Of a DNA stretch of 64,000 bases, positions 1 through 9,565 are shown in pieces. A program made the translations under genes and the position numbers. A model generated the notes under the pieces. That model saw only the letters and a list, made by a program, of their open reading frames with translations, did no database searches and had not been told where the DNA came from. Position 1 is the stretch's first letter; each line of letters starts with the position of its first letter. Source of the DNA: Ectothiorhodospira shaposhnikovii (GTDB lineage: Bacteria; Pseudomonadota; Gammaproteobacteria; Ectothiorhodospirales; Ectothiorhodospiraceae); the NCBI RefSeq assembly GCF_022227765.1, contig NZ_JAJMLZ010000009.1, forward strand, positions 1 to 64,000. The letters run 5' to 3'.

Positions 1-1442
1 ACTTCCTCTCCCGCCCCCGACGCTTTGGCAAAAGCCTGCTGCTGGACACCCTGCGCTGCCTGTTCGAGGGCCGCCAGGCACTCTTCGAGGGGCTCTACAT
101 CCACGACCGCTGGGACTGGCAGCGGACCCACCCCGTGATTCGCCTCAGCTTCGGTAGCGGCGTGATGCGCAACCGGGAGGAGCTCGACACACGGATTCGT
201 GACCAGTTGTTCAGCGAACGGGAGCGTCTAGGGGTATCACTGCAGCGCGAGACAGACATTGCAGGAGAGTTCTCCGCGCTGATTCGCGATACCCACACCC
301 AGTATGGCGAACGGGCGGTGGTCCTGATCGACGAGTACGACAAGCCCATCCTGGATAACATCCTGGAGCCCGAGCGTGCCCGCGAACTGCGCGAGGGGCT
401 GAAGAACCTCTACAGCGTACTCAAGGACGCCGACCCGCACCTGCATCTGGTGCTGATCACCGGCGTCTCCAAATTCAGCAAGGTGAGCCTCTTCTCGGGG
501 CTGAATAATCTCAACGACATCACCCTGGACAAGCCCTACGCGGACATTTGCGGTTATACAGATGAGGACGTGGATACGGTGTTCGCGGCGGAGTTACCGG
601 GGCTGGATCGGGCTGAGATCCGGGACTGGTATAACGGCTACCGCTGGGGTGGGACGGATACGCCCTCGGTGTATAACCCCTTCGATGTGCTGCTGTTGTT
701 GCAGAAGCGCCAGTTCGGCCCCTACTGGTTCGAAAGCGCGACGCCCACCTTCCTGGTGAACCTGCTCAAGGAACGCGGCGTCTTCACCCCCGAACTCACC
801 GCCTGGCACAGCCGACCGGCCCTGCTCAGCCGCTTCGATGTGGACGACATCTCCACCGATGCCCTGCTGTTCCAGACCGGCTACCTCACCCTCAAGGACA
901 TCCACGAAGAAGTCCCCAACCGGCCCCTCTACAAACTGGGCCTGCCCAACCAGGAGGTGGAAATCAGCCTCAATGAGGCCCTGCTACCGGCGCTGGGCGT
1001 CAGCCATGCCGTCTTCGATGATGTGGTCATCCGCTTGCCGCGCCTGCTCAAGGCCACCGACATGGCCGGCCTTGAGGCCCACCTCAAGGCCCTTTACGCC
1101 GGCCTGCCCCACGACTGGTACCGCAACAACCCCATTGCTCAGTACGAAGGCCACTACGCCAGCGTCTTCTACAGCCACTTCGCCGCCCTGGGGGTCCAGG
1201 TCACGGTGGAAGACGCCAGCCACCACGGCAAGGTGGACATGACCGTCGACTTCGGCGGCCACCTCTACCTGTTCGAGTTCAAAGTGGTGGAGCAGCTGCC
1301 CGAAGGCAAGGCCCTGGAGCAGATCAAGGCCAAGGGCTATGCCGACAAGTACCGCGCCTCCGGCAAACCCATTCACCTGATCGGCGTGGAGTTCTCCCGC
1401 GAGCAGCGGCAGATCGTGGCATTCGATGTGGAAACGGCCTGA
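1..1442 (+). CDS. AAA-ATPase-like / PD-(D/E)XK nuclease-like protein, 5' end outside window
   Basis: The frame is open from base 3, so the true start lies upstream. The first residues read FLSRPRRFGKSLLLDTL, the degenerate P-loop typical of the AAA-ATPase-like (DUF1703) family, and VVLIDEYDKPI near base 325 is its Walker B. Near the C-terminus, VDMTVDF followed by YLFEFKV fits the D...ExK core of the PD-(D/E)XK domain that usually ends these proteins. The family is widespread, often in many copies, and its role is unknown; a defence or mobile-element link has been suggested. The next gene converges from the right after a repeat-bearing gap. The family call is firm, the function is not. Confidence 0.88.
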   Translation, partial: FLSRPRRFGKSLLLDTLRCLFEGRQALFEGLYIHDRWDWQRTHPVIRLSFGSGVMRNREELDTRIRDQLFSERERLGVSLQRETDIAGEFSALIRDTHTQYGERAVVLIDEYDKPILDNILEPERARELREGLKNLYSVLKDADPHLHLVLITGVSKFSKVSLFSGLNNLNDITLDKPYADICGYTDEDVDTVFAAELPGLDRAEIRDWYNGYRWGGTDTPSVYNPFDVLLLLQKRQFGPYWFESATPTFLVNLLKERGVFTPELTAWHSRPALLSRFDVDDISTDALLFQTGYLTLKDIHEEVPNRPLYKLGLPNQEVEISLNEALLPALGVSHAVFDDVVIRLPRLLKATDMAGLEAHLKALYAGLPHDWYRNNPIAQYEGHYASVFYSHFAALGVQVTVEDASHHGKVDMTVDFGGHLYLFEFKVVEQLPEGKALEQIKAKGYADKYRASGKPIHLIGVEFSREQRQIVAFDVETA

Positions 1443-1570
1443 AGCGACAATCTCGGGCATCGCTCGCGGCCAAGGGCCGCTCCCACGGGAGCCACAGCCG
1501 CATCAGGGGCCAAGGGGCCACCCGGTGGGAACTGACCTGCCAGCGAAAAGAATGAATCCAAAGCCCCCGC

Positions 1571-1646
1571 CGTCATTCCCGCGAAAGCGGGAATCCAGTG
1601 GCAGACTGAAACCATGCACTGGACTCCCGCTTTCGCGGGAGTGACG
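1571..1646. repeat. REPIN-like inverted pair of family A palindromes
   Basis: Each half is a small hairpin: ATTCCCGC-GAAA-GCGGGAAT at 1575-1594 and ACTCCCGC-TTTC-GCGGGAGT at 1623-1642. The outer flanks are also inverted copies (CCAGTG facing CACTGG), so the 30-base left unit matches the reverse complement of the right unit with two differences. The same unit recurs near 23593, 26727, 26765 and 31769. A doublet of inverted REP units is the form called a REPIN. Confidence 0.8.
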
Positions 1647-1764
1647 GTGATGACGGGAGTGACGGTAATAAGAGAGAAGCAAGAAAAGTGGGCGTCCTAT
1701 CATGTCAAGGTTCACCACGATGCGCGAGAAGCACTCGGCTTTAGCCGTGGGGAGGGTGTCACGG

Positions 1765-1790
1765 CAGGAGCGCGAAATCTCGCGCTCCTG
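1765..1790 (-). terminator. Stem-loop just downstream of cysNC
   Basis: A perfect 11-base stem (CAGGAGCGCGA facing TCGCGCTCCTG, four-base loop AATC) lies 20 bases beyond the cysNC stop. No T-run follows in the direction of cysNC transcription, so it may act as a weak terminator or a 3' stabilising structure. Confidence 0.5.
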
Positions 1791-1809
1791 TTGGGTGGGC
1801 CAAACGCGA

Positions 1810-3714
1810 TCAGGCAATCAGCTGTCGTTCCCGCAGCAACTCGATTACCGCATCGGCTGCCTCTTCCTGGCTCAGGCGGATGGTATCAAGACGAAGATCG
1901 GGATCTTCCGGCGCTTCATAGGCGGAATCGATACCGGTGAAGTTCTTCAGCACACCACGCCGGGCTTTCTTGTAGAGCCCCTTCGGATCACGCGCTTCCG
2001 CCACATCCAGCGGGGTATCCACAAAGATCTCGATGAATTCCCCCTCTTGCATCAGCTCACGGGCCATCCGGCGTTCGCTGCGGAAGGGCGAGATGAACGC
2101 CGTCAGCACGATCAAACCGGCATCCACCATCAGCTTGGCCACTTCCGCCACCCGCCGGATATTCTCGACACGATCGGCGTCCGTGAAGCCCAGATCACGA
2201 TTGAGACCATGACGCACATTATCGCCATCCAGCAGATAGGTGTGCTGACCAGCGGCATGGAGCTTCTTCTCCACCAGATTAGCGATGGTCGATTTGCCAG
2301 CCCCGGAAAGACCGGTGAACCAAAGCACCGCAGGCTTCTGACCCTTGGCCAGCGCCCGGGCCTGCTTGTCGATATCCACGTGTTGCATATGGATGTTCTG
2401 GCTGCGGCGCAGGGCAAAATGCAACATCCCCGCCCCCACGGTGTTGTGGCTCATCCGATCGATCAGGATGAAACCGCCCGTATCCGGACTATCACGATAG
2501 GCATCGAAAGCCACCGGTTTGCCCAGACTCAGAGTACAGACACCAATACCGTTCAGGTCGAGCTGTTTGGCTGCGGTATGCTCCAGGGTGTTGACGTTGA
2601 CCTGGTACTTGATATCGGAAACGGTGGCCGAAACGGTCTGAGTACCCAGTTTCATCAGGTAAGGACGCCCCGGCAACAATGGCTGATCGTGCATCCACAC
2701 CAGCGTGGTCTCGAACTGGTCGGCGGTTTCGGCGGGTTGATCAACACCGGAAATCACATCACCACGGGAAATATCGATCTCATCTTCCAACAACACAGTC
2801 ACCGACTGCCCGGCAATGGCCTGCTCCAGATCGCCATCGTGGGTATAAATCCGCCGGACCCGGCTGGTTTTGCCAGAGGGCTGGACACGAATGGCATCCC
2901 CCGGCCTCACGGTACCGGCGGCAATCATCCCGGCAAACCCACGAAAGTCCAGATTGGGACGGTTGACCCACTGCACCGGCATGCGAAACGGCAAACGCTG
3001 CAGACGGGCCTCGTCCACTTCCACGGACTCCAGATAGCCCATCAGGGTCGGGCCGTGATACCAGGGCATATGCCCACCATGCTCGATCACGTTGTCGCCC
3101 TTGAGCGCCGACATCGGAATAAAGGTGATGTCCTCCAGGCCCAGTTGCCCGGCAAACTCACGATATTGCTCGGCAATCTCCTCGAAACGCGCCTTCGAAT
3201 ACTCCACCAGATCCATCTTGTTGATGGCCACCACGATATGGCGGATGCCGATCAGCGACATCAAAAAGCTGTGGCGACGGGTCTGGGTCAGGATACCGTG
3301 GCGCGCATCGACCATCAGGATGGCGGCATCCGCGGTGGAAGCGCCGGTCACCATATTACGGGTGTACTGCTCATGCCCTGGCGTGTCGGCGACGATGAAC
3401 TTACGCTTGTCGGTAGAGAAAAAACGATAAGCCACATCAATGGTGATGCCCTGCTCCCGCTCGGCGGCCAGGCCATCAACCAGCAATGCAAAATCCACCT
3501 CATTGCCCTGGGTACCATACTTTTTGGAATCCGCCTCAATGGCGGCCAGTTGATCCTCGAACAACAGTTTGGACTCAAACAGCAAACGCCCGATCAGGGT
3601 GCTCTTACCGTCGTCAACACTGCCGCAGGTAATGAAGCGCAATAAACCCTTGCGCTCGTGAGCCTTCAAGTAGGCTTCGATATCGTCGGCGATCATGTCG
3701 GATGCGTGAGCCAT
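1810..3714 (-). CDS. cysNC: Bifunctional sulfate adenylyltransferase subunit 1 / APS kinase (CysN-CysC fusion)
   Basis: This 634-residue fusion makes PAPS from sulfate together with CysD. Residues 25-440 are the GTPase subunit: P-loop GSVDDGKST at 31-39, [11 protein letters not shown] at 110-120 and NKMDLV at 165-170. Residues 450-634 are APS kinase, with GLSGAGKST at 468-476, [15 protein letters not shown] and the likely phospho-acceptor Ser 542 in SPFRSERR. This is the NodQ-type architecture, known from PAPS supply for sulfated Nod factors as well as from assimilation. It overlaps the cysD stop by one base, so the two are co-translated. No cysH or cysIJ lies in the window, and two sulfotransferases lie nearby, which suggests PAPS for sulfation; that last step is inference. 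Confidence 0.96.
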   Translation of the reverse strand: MAHASDMIADDIEAYLKAHERKGLLRFITCGSVDDGKSTLIGRLLFESKLLFEDQLAAIEADSKKYGTQGNEVDFALLVDGLAAEREQGITIDVAYRFFSTDKRKFIVADTPGHEQYTRNMVTGASTADAAILMVDARHGILTQTRRHSFLMSLIGIRHIVVAINKMDLVEYSKARFEEIAEQYREFAGQLGLEDITFIPMSALKGDNVIEHGGHMPWYHGPTLMGYLESVEVDEARLQRLPFRMPVQWVNRPNLDFRGFAGMIAAGTVRPGDAIRVQPSGKTSRVRRIYTHDGDLEQAIAGQSVTVLLEDEIDISRGDVISGVDQPAETADQFETTLVWMHDQPLLPGRPYLMKLGTQTVSATVSDIKYQVNVNTLEHTAAKQLDLNGIGVCTLSLGKPVAFDAYRDSPDTGGFILIDRMSHNTVGAGMLHFALRRSQNIHMQHVDIDKQARALAKGQKPAVLWFTGLSGAGKSTIANLVEKKLHAAGQHTYLLDGDNVRHGLNRDLGFTDADRVENIRRVAEVAKLMVDAGLIVLTAFISPFRSERRMARELMQEGEFIEIFVDTPLDVAEARDPKGLYKKARRGVLKNFTGIDSAYEAPEDPDLRLDTIRLSQEEAADAVIELLRERQLIA

Positions 3715-4616
3715 CAGAAATACCCCTCCTGCTTTTTCTTTTCCATGGATGCGGCACTGTCATGGTCGATGACACGTCCCTGGCGTTCGGAAGTCCGGGT
3801 CAGGAGCATTTCCTGGATGATGGCTGGCAAGGTATCGGCCTCGGACTCAATGGCACCGGTGAGCGGGTAGCAGCCCAGGGTGCGGAACCGGACCTTGCGC
3901 ATCATGGGCACCTCACCCGGCGCCAACGGCATGCGCCCGTCATCCACCATGATCAGGGTGCCGTCGCGCTCCACCACCGGGCGCTCGGCGGCATAGTAGA
4001 GGGGTACAATCGGGATATTCTGCAAGTAGATGTACTGCCAGATATCCAACTCTGTCCAGTTGGAAAGCGGAAAGACGCGGATGGACTCTCCCTTGTGCTT
4101 ACGGGCATTGTAAAGACGCCACAACTCCGGGCGCTGGTTCTTGGGGTCCCAACGATGCTGGGCGGTGCGGAAGGAAAAGACCCTCTCCTTGGCACGGGAC
4201 TTCTCCTCATCCCGCCGCGCCCCACCAAAAGCGGCATCAAAACCGTACTGATCCAACGCCTGCTTGAGGCCTTCGGTTTTCATCACATCGGTGTGGATGG
4301 CGGAGCCGTGGGTGAACGGATTGATATCCTTCTCCACCCCGTCCGGGTTGATATGCACCAACAGATCCATGCCCATCTCCCGGGCCATCTTGTCGCGAAA
4401 TTCATACATGGCGCGGAATTTCCAACGGGTGTCCACATGCAGCAACGGAAACGGCGGTGGGGCCGGAGAAAACGCCTTGCGCGCCAGGTGCAGCATCACC
4501 GCGCTGTCCTTGCCCACCGAATAGAGCATCACCGGATTCTCGGTCTCGGCGACCACCTCGCGCATGATCTGGATACTCTCGGCTTCCAGTTTCTGTAAAT
4601 GGGTGAGTGACGTCAT
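3714..4616 (-). CDS. cysD: Sulfate adenylyltransferase subunit 2
   Basis: This 300-residue protein catalyses formation of adenylyl sulfate from ATP and sulfate, with CysN supplying GTP-driven activation. The PP-loop YSVGKDSAV at 32-40 marks the ATP pyrophosphatase fold. The length and the C-terminal tail with [22 protein letters not shown]-type sequence are normal for the family. Its ATG lies inside the stop of the upstream HTH gene (ATGA), so the three genes form one operon: HTH protein, cysD, cysNC. Confidence 0.97.
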   Translation of the reverse strand: MTSLTHLQKLEAESIQIMREVVAETENPVMLYSVGKDSAVMLHLARKAFSPAPPPFPLLHVDTRWKFRAMYEFRDKMAREMGMDLLVHINPDGVEKDINPFTHGSAIHTDVMKTEGLKQALDQYGFDAAFGGARRDEEKSRAKERVFSFRTAQHRWDPKNQRPELWRLYNARKHKGESIRVFPLSNWTELDIWQYIYLQNIPIVPLYYAAERPVVERDGTLIMVDDGRMPLAPGEVPMMRKVRFRTLGCYPLTGAIESEADTLPAIIQEMLLTRTSERQGRVIDHDSAASMEKKKQEGYF

Positions 4617-5389
4617 GGCATCGGCCTGTTCAGCAAATGAAAATCAGGGTGTGCATCCAGCCAGCGGCGAACCTCGGGACTGAACTGGAAACAAGCACCA
4701 TGGAATACCAGGGCGACCGGTTTGCCCGACGCCTGATCAAGCAGGCGCTGGAACAGTCCCAGGTAGTCACTGGCCAAGGGTGGAAAACCCAGACAGCGGG
4801 TGTACAGTACGCTCCGCTTGCCGTGTAGATAGAGCTGATAGCGCGGCAGCCCGGGGAATGGCTCGGCAGGCCTGGCAACCCGCGCACCTCCCAGCCAGAC
4901 ACGCCCGTCTGCCTGGTGTACCACTTCAATCACCGACTTCGCCCGCCGACGGTACCAGCGACCGGTCGAGCCGCGATGATGGGCCAAGGCCTCGGTTGTC
5001 AGTGACTCGGGCTTGAGATCCCGCGCCTGCAACCAGTGATCCACCGCACGCGCCGACACCGGATGTCCTGCCTCCGCCAATGCCTTGGCCAGATGGCGAC
5101 TGCTCCACGCCGGCGCCTCACCTTCGGGCCATTCGCTCAACCTGGCCACCATCACCGCTTGGGCCGCATCATCCAGGGAGTTGCACTGCCCGGGCTTGCG
5201 ACCACGAGGCCTGACCGGCACCGATTCCCACCCGCCCTCGCGAAACGCCTTCCAGGCGGCGGAAACCGTGGGTGCCGACAAGCCGGTACGCACAGCCGTC
5301 TCGGCCACGGTATGACCGTCCAGGCGTAGCCGCACCGCCTCAAGGCGACGCTCGCTCAGATTTTCGGGCGACAAATATTTAGTGATCAA
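4613..5389 (-). CDS. IS630-transposase-derived HTH protein, candidate regulator of the cys operon
   Basis: This 258-residue protein opens with an IS630-type helix-turn-helix (about residues 12-60: [20 protein letters not shown], then RPRGRKPGQ). The rest resembles a worn DDE domain. Where active transposases have an acidic residue after the first beta strand, it reads [13 protein letters not shown]. At the second site (usually LxxDNAxxH) it reads LVFHGACF. The protein ends at LLNRPMP, before the usual PxSPELNPxE segment. All three catalytic acids thus appear lost while the HTH is intact. It is translationally coupled to cysD (4-base overlap) and divergent from an SLC13 permease, the position of a local regulator. 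The origin is well supported; the regulatory role is inference. Confidence 0.75.
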   Translation of the reverse strand: MITKYLSPENLSERRLEAVRLRLDGHTVAETAVRTGLSAPTVSAAWKAFREGGWESVPVRPRGRKPGQCNSLDDAAQAVMVARLSEWPEGEAPAWSSRHLAKALAEAGHPVSARAVDHWLQARDLKPESLTTEALAHHRGSTGRWYRRRAKSVIEVVHQADGRVWLGGARVARPAEPFPGLPRYQLYLHGKRSVLYTRCLGFPPLASDYLGLFQRLLDQASGKPVALVFHGACFQFSPEVRRWLDAHPDFHLLNRPMP

Positions 5390-5454
5390 GTTAATCTCAA
5401 GTCTATGTTTTATTTTTATTTTTAATAAAACAAACAGGATATTTAACCACTGGA

Positions 5455-5482
5455 TTAGACAGCATCATAAAAGCCTGTCTAA
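5455..5482. promoter_or_regulatory. Inverted repeat in the divergent cys / SLC13 promoter region
   Basis: TTAGACAG (5455-5462) faces CTGTCTAA (5475-5482) across a 12-base spacer. It lies in the only AT-rich intergenic stretch between the HTH gene and the permease. Two helical turns separate the half-site centres, as expected for a dimeric HTH protein. It could instead be a 5' UTR hairpin of the permease mRNA. Confidence 0.45.
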
Positions 5483-5522
5483 AATCCCACAAGCCCAATG
5501 ATACGCAAGGACACCCATCACC

Positions 5523-7250
5523 ATGACCGCCTGGGTGGTGTTATTTTCGATTGCCGGCCTATTGGCAGCACTGATCTCGGGGCGGGTGCGTCCCGCTGTG
5601 GCCTTCGTCACCCTGGCGGGCGCCTACCTGCTACTCGGTGTGGTGGACACCACCACACTGCTGCGCCAATACACCAACCCGGCGCTGGCCACGCTGCTGC
5701 TGCTGCTGCTCGTATCACTGGCTCTGGAACGCAGCCCACTGCTGGACTGGCTCTCACAACGACTGCTGCACGGACGTGAGTCCACCGCCACCGCCAGGTT
5801 GATGGGGACCAGTGCACTGCTTTCGGCATTCCTCAACAATACCGCGGTGGTGGCGGCCTTTCTGGGCGCCATTTCCCGTCAGCAGCGCATCGCCCCCTCC
5901 AGGCTGCTGATCCCACTGTCCTACGCCTCAATCCTGGGCGGCGTCACCACCCTGGTGGGTACCTCCACCAACCTGGTCGTCAACTCTTTCGCCCTGGGCA
6001 CCGGCGGTTTTGAACTGGGTATGTTCCAGTTCGCCCTGGTAGGTGTACCGGTGGCGCTCATCACCTTCGGCGTGCTGCTGTGGTGCGCACGCGCGCTGCC
6101 CCACCATCGCCCGGAAGACACCGAAGACAAGCTCTCCTACTTTCTCGCCGCCGACCTACAACCCGGATCAGAGATGGTGGGCAAAAGCATCGAGGAGAAC
6201 CAGCTACGCAACCTGGACGGCCTTTACTTGCTGGAGATCGAGCGGGATCATCGACTGATCAGCCCGGTGGGGCCGGACGAGGTACTGCAGGAGGGAGACA
6301 CCCTGGTATTCACCGGCGAAGTGAGCAAGGTCCAGGCACTGCAACGCTTTCCGGGACTCAAGCTGTTCGGTGACCAGGCCGACGACCTGCTGGCCACCAA
6401 CCTAGTGGAGGTGGTGATCTCCCACGAGTCGGAACTGGCGGGACGAACTCTTCAGGAGGTGGACTTTCGCAGCATGTTCAACGCAGGCGTGGTAGGCATT
6501 CGCCGGGGCGGCAAACGGTTGGAGGGCCAGCTTGGCCAGATTCCGCTCCGGGTGGGTGACTGCCTGCTACTGGCGGTAGGCAACGACTTTCGCCAGCAAC
6601 GCAACATCGACCGCAACTTCCACCTACTCAGCGGCAGCTTCAAGCGACCACAACTCAACCGCACGCAAAGCCTGCTGACACTGGGCGGCTTTGCCACGGT
6701 GATCGGCCTGGCCGCCCTGGAACTGCTCCCCCTCTTCCACGGCCTGCTGTTGCTGCTGGGTGGGCTACTGCTGGGACGGGTGCTCAGCCCCGTCGAACTC
6801 CGCCGGCGCTTCCCCTTCGAGCTATGGATGATCATTGGCTCGGCCCTGGCCATCGCCCAGGGGCTGGAACACTCGGGGGCCGCCGCCCTGATCGCCCAAG
6901 GCATACAAACCCTGTTCACCGGCCACGGTGTCTATGCGGCCTTTGTGGGCTGCTACCTACTGACCCTGCTGCTGACCGAAACCGTCACCAACAACGCCGC
7001 CGCCGCATTGGCCTTTCCCGTGGCGTGGAGCACCGCCCAGGCCTTCGGCGTCGATCCCATGCCCTTCATCATGGCCGTGGCCTACGGGGCCAGCGCCTGC
7101 TTCCTGATTCCCTACGGCTACCAGACCCACCTGATGGTCTATACACCGGGCCGTTACCGGATCAGCGACTTCCTCAAAACCGGTCTACCGGTGAGCCTGA
7201 CCTATTCCGCGGGGGTGTTGTTGTTGACGCCGTGGGTGTTTCCGTTTTGA
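5523..7250 (+). CDS. SLC13 family permease with two RCK_C (TrkA-C) domains, probable sulfate importer
   Basis: This 575-residue inner-membrane protein has the split SLC13/DASS architecture. The N-terminal membrane half carries NNTAVVAAFLG and GGVTTLVGTSTNLVVNS, and the C-terminal half carries the matching TETVTNNAAAALAFPVA. Between them (about residues 205-380) are two cytoplasmic RCK_C domains, starting near GSEMVGKSIEENQL and SELAGRTLQEVDF. Bacterial members of this layout include sulfate transporters. The divergent position against cysD/cysNC supports sulfate as substrate, but the sequence does not prove it. It is nearly end-to-end with the convergent GT2 gene (14 bases). Confidence 0.88.
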   Translation: MTAWVVLFSIAGLLAALISGRVRPAVAFVTLAGAYLLLGVVDTTTLLRQYTNPALATLLLLLLVSLALERSPLLDWLSQRLLHGRESTATARLMGTSALLSAFLNNTAVVAAFLGAISRQQRIAPSRLLIPLSYASILGGVTTLVGTSTNLVVNSFALGTGGFELGMFQFALVGVPVALITFGVLLWCARALPHHRPEDTEDKLSYFLAADLQPGSEMVGKSIEENQLRNLDGLYLLEIERDHRLISPVGPDEVLQEGDTLVFTGEVSKVQALQRFPGLKLFGDQADDLLATNLVEVVISHESELAGRTLQEVDFRSMFNAGVVGIRRGGKRLEGQLGQIPLRVGDCLLLAVGNDFRQQRNIDRNFHLLSGSFKRPQLNRTQSLLTLGGFATVIGLAALELLPLFHGLLLLLGGLLLGRVLSPVELRRRFPFELWMIIGSALAIAQGLEHSGAAALIAQGIQTLFTGHGVYAAFVGCYLLTLLLTETVTNNAAAALAFPVAWSTAQAFGVDPMPFIMAVAYGASACFLIPYGYQTHLMVYTPGRYRISDFLKTGLPVSLTYSAGVLLLTPWVFPF

Positions 7251-7264
7251 GTAAAAAACACCCA

Positions 7265-9562
7265 CTACCGCAAGGAAAAATCCTCATGCGCCAGGGTCAG
7301 ATTCGGATTATAGGCCGGATCATGATCCAGCTCCCGGCCCCAACGCCGCCTCATATAAGCTACCTCCCGTTCGGCACGACGTCGCTTCTCTGGAGTATTG
7401 TCCTCCCCCCGGGACGCTGATTCATGATGATAGGCCTCAGCATAAGGCGTCCAAAGATTCCGATACCCCGCCTCCCGTACCTTCAAGCACAGGTCCACAT
7501 CGTTGAAGGCCACCGGCAGATTCTTCTCATCAAGACCGCCCACTTGATCAAAAACCTCTCGACGCACCAGCAGACAGGCAGCAGTCACCGCTGAAAGGTT
7601 CTGCACCAATTGCAAACGGTTGAAATAGCCCTGCGCATCCCCTGGCAAATGCTTGTGGCTGTGCCCGGCGACACCGCCCAAACCCAGGATCACCCCGCCA
7701 TGCTGAATACGGCCATTGGGGTAATACAATTTAGCCCCCACACACCCGATCTCTGGCCGGCAGGCATGTGACACCATCTCGGTAAGCCAGTCAGCATTAA
7801 TCGGCTCAATATCGTTATTGACGAGGCCGATGATATCCCCCCGCGCCTGTGTTACCGCAAAGTTGTTGATCGCCGAGTAATTGAAACGCCGATGCCACTC
7901 CAGTACCCGCACCCGGGGGTCAGCGCGCAGCTCTTCGAAATAGGCCAACGTCTGCGGGCAGCGGGACTCATTGTCCACCACCAGCACTTCGAAGTCCGGA
8001 TAGTCGGTACGCTCCAGAATGGCCTCCAGGCAAGGTCGAAGGATCTCCACGCGATCCCGCGTCGGGATGATCAGGCTCACCCGAGGCGCTGAATCCGGCA
8101 GTGGCCAACGCACCCGATAACTATGGGGCACACGGCCCGGCTCCACACGGGCCGAGGGCAGCATTGCCTTCACTGCCGACGCCACGGCCCGCTGACCTGC
8201 CTCAGCGGCATAGTCCTTCGCTTGGCTGGAACCCGCCGTCGAGCCCTCCGTCACCCGCCAGTGATACAGCACCCGGGGAACATGATGAATGCGCGAAGGC
8301 GGAAGACCCCGAACGAACCGCAGCAGCAAATCATGATCCTGACTGCCTTCGTACCCTTCGCGGAATCCACCCACATCCATGAGGCGACTCCGCTCAAACA
8401 CCGCTAGGTGGCAGACATAGTTATGCGAGAGCACCAGATCAGGATTCCAATCCGGCTTGAAATGCGGGTCCAGACGTTCTCCTCCCCGGATCTTGTCCTC
8501 ATCACTGTAAACCAGGGCGATTTCCGGACGTGATGCAAAGACCTCCGCCATACAAAGCAGCGCCTCGGGATGCAAACGATCATCATGATCCAGAAGCGCC
8601 ACATAACGCCCCCGCGCCATTTCCAGAGCAGTGTTGCTGGCTGCGGAGATATGTCCGTTCTCGCGCCGCCAGGCCACCCGAATACGGGCGTCGCGAGCCG
8701 CATAGGACCTCAGGATCCGATGCACCTCAGGCTGGGTAGACGCATCATCAGCAATGCAAAGTTCCCATCCCTGAAAATGCTGCGCCAGCACGGAATCCAG
8801 GCATTCGCTCAGCCATTGAGGCTGTGGGTCGAATACCGGCATCACGATAGAGAACAATGGCACATCTTCTGCCAAATCCGATGCGTTGCTGCTTTCCAGA
8901 GCACCTTCCACCCCCCGCAGGCGCTCACGGATCGCCGCCTTGCCAGGCTCCCTTTGGCGAGCCAACCACATGGAGTAATCCACCTGGGGACAAAAGGTCT
9001 GATCATACTGCTGCCAGGCCAGATCCCAAAACGGGACTTTCATCTCCCGAGCCTCTTCGCGCAAGTCCACCCGCACATCATCGGTTTCCCGGCCACGCCA
9101 GTTGGGGTGGGCGCTACAGATGCGCTTAAATAGTCGCTTGTGGGCAAACCATGGCGTGAGCCACACCATGCGAAATGCCTCGATGGAAAACCGCCCCACA
9201 TGCCCCACAGGTCCAAACCGAAGCCGCTGGGGTCGCCGGGGAAAATACAGCAGCCGCTTGGTCACACGGCCGGACTTCACCGGCAAATAGAAGGCATGCG
9301 AATCGGAAAACCCGCCTCCATAATCCACCCAGAGCCGAACCAATAATTCATGTTGCTCGTGAGACATGCACAACTCCAGCATGTGCCACCCGGCCCAGGG
9401 AAGATCCTTGTTGATGACCATCCGCGGATCGTCCCTTAAGGAATGCCAGGCCCCCTGACCGGCCGACTCCATAGCGTGTAGCTCCGCTTCTACCCGCATC
9501 GGCTCACACAGCAAACCCAAACGACGGCGCAAACCGTCGATTTTTTCACGCCTCAACATCAT
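7265..9562 (-). CDS. Glycosyltransferase with two GT2 (GT-A) domains
   Basis: This 765-residue cytoplasmic protein has an N-terminal region of about 230 residues without a recognised fold, then two GT2 domains. The first (about 237-460) starts FSIVMPVFDPQ and has CIADDAST and the DHDD metal-binding motif. The second (about 490-720) starts VSLIIPTRDRVE, with VVDNES and NNDIEP. Tandem GT2 proteins of this type build O-antigen, rhamnan or capsule chains, possibly adding two linkages. It sits three bases after the sulfotransferase gene and is co-transcribed with it. The sugar donor is unknown; dTDP-rhamnose is plausible given the rfb genes nearby. Confidence 0.9.
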   Translation of the reverse strand: MMLRREKIDGLRRRLGLLCEPMRVEAELHAMESAGQGAWHSLRDDPRMVINKDLPWAGWHMLELCMSHEQHELLVRLWVDYGGGFSDSHAFYLPVKSGRVTKRLLYFPRRPQRLRFGPVGHVGRFSIEAFRMVWLTPWFAHKRLFKRICSAHPNWRGRETDDVRVDLREEAREMKVPFWDLAWQQYDQTFCPQVDYSMWLARQREPGKAAIRERLRGVEGALESSNASDLAEDVPLFSIVMPVFDPQPQWLSECLDSVLAQHFQGWELCIADDASTQPEVHRILRSYAARDARIRVAWRRENGHISAASNTALEMARGRYVALLDHDDRLHPEALLCMAEVFASRPEIALVYSDEDKIRGGERLDPHFKPDWNPDLVLSHNYVCHLAVFERSRLMDVGGFREGYEGSQDHDLLLRFVRGLPPSRIHHVPRVLYHWRVTEGSTAGSSQAKDYAAEAGQRAVASAVKAMLPSARVEPGRVPHSYRVRWPLPDSAPRVSLIIPTRDRVEILRPCLEAILERTDYPDFEVLVVDNESRCPQTLAYFEELRADPRVRVLEWHRRFNYSAINNFAVTQARGDIIGLVNNDIEPINADWLTEMVSHACRPEIGCVGAKLYYPNGRIQHGGVILGLGGVAGHSHKHLPGDAQGYFNRLQLVQNLSAVTAACLLVRREVFDQVGGLDEKNLPVAFNDVDLCLKVREAGYRNLWTPYAEAYHHESASRGEDNTPEKRRRAEREVAYMRRRWGRELDHDPAYNPNLTLAHEDFSLR

Positions 9563-9565
9563 CGT

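Larger units (their letters stand above)
1443..1809. other. Intergenic region with palindromic repeats
   Basis: This 367-base gap lies between two convergent genes. It holds a paired palindrome (1571-1646) and a strong stem-loop (1765-1790) just past the end of cysNC. The reading frames crossing it are repeat-derived or shadows of cysNC, and I see no gene. Confidence 0.7.

Noticed and set aside
1702-3645. 647-residue open frame on the plus strand opposite cysNC
   Set aside because: It is the antisense shadow of a certain gene and is made of His/Gln-rich low-complexity sequence.
4613-5389. A complete IS630 insertion sequence
   Set aside because: No terminal inverted repeats, no target-site TA duplication seen, and the catalytic residues are missing; it is better read as an exapted gene.
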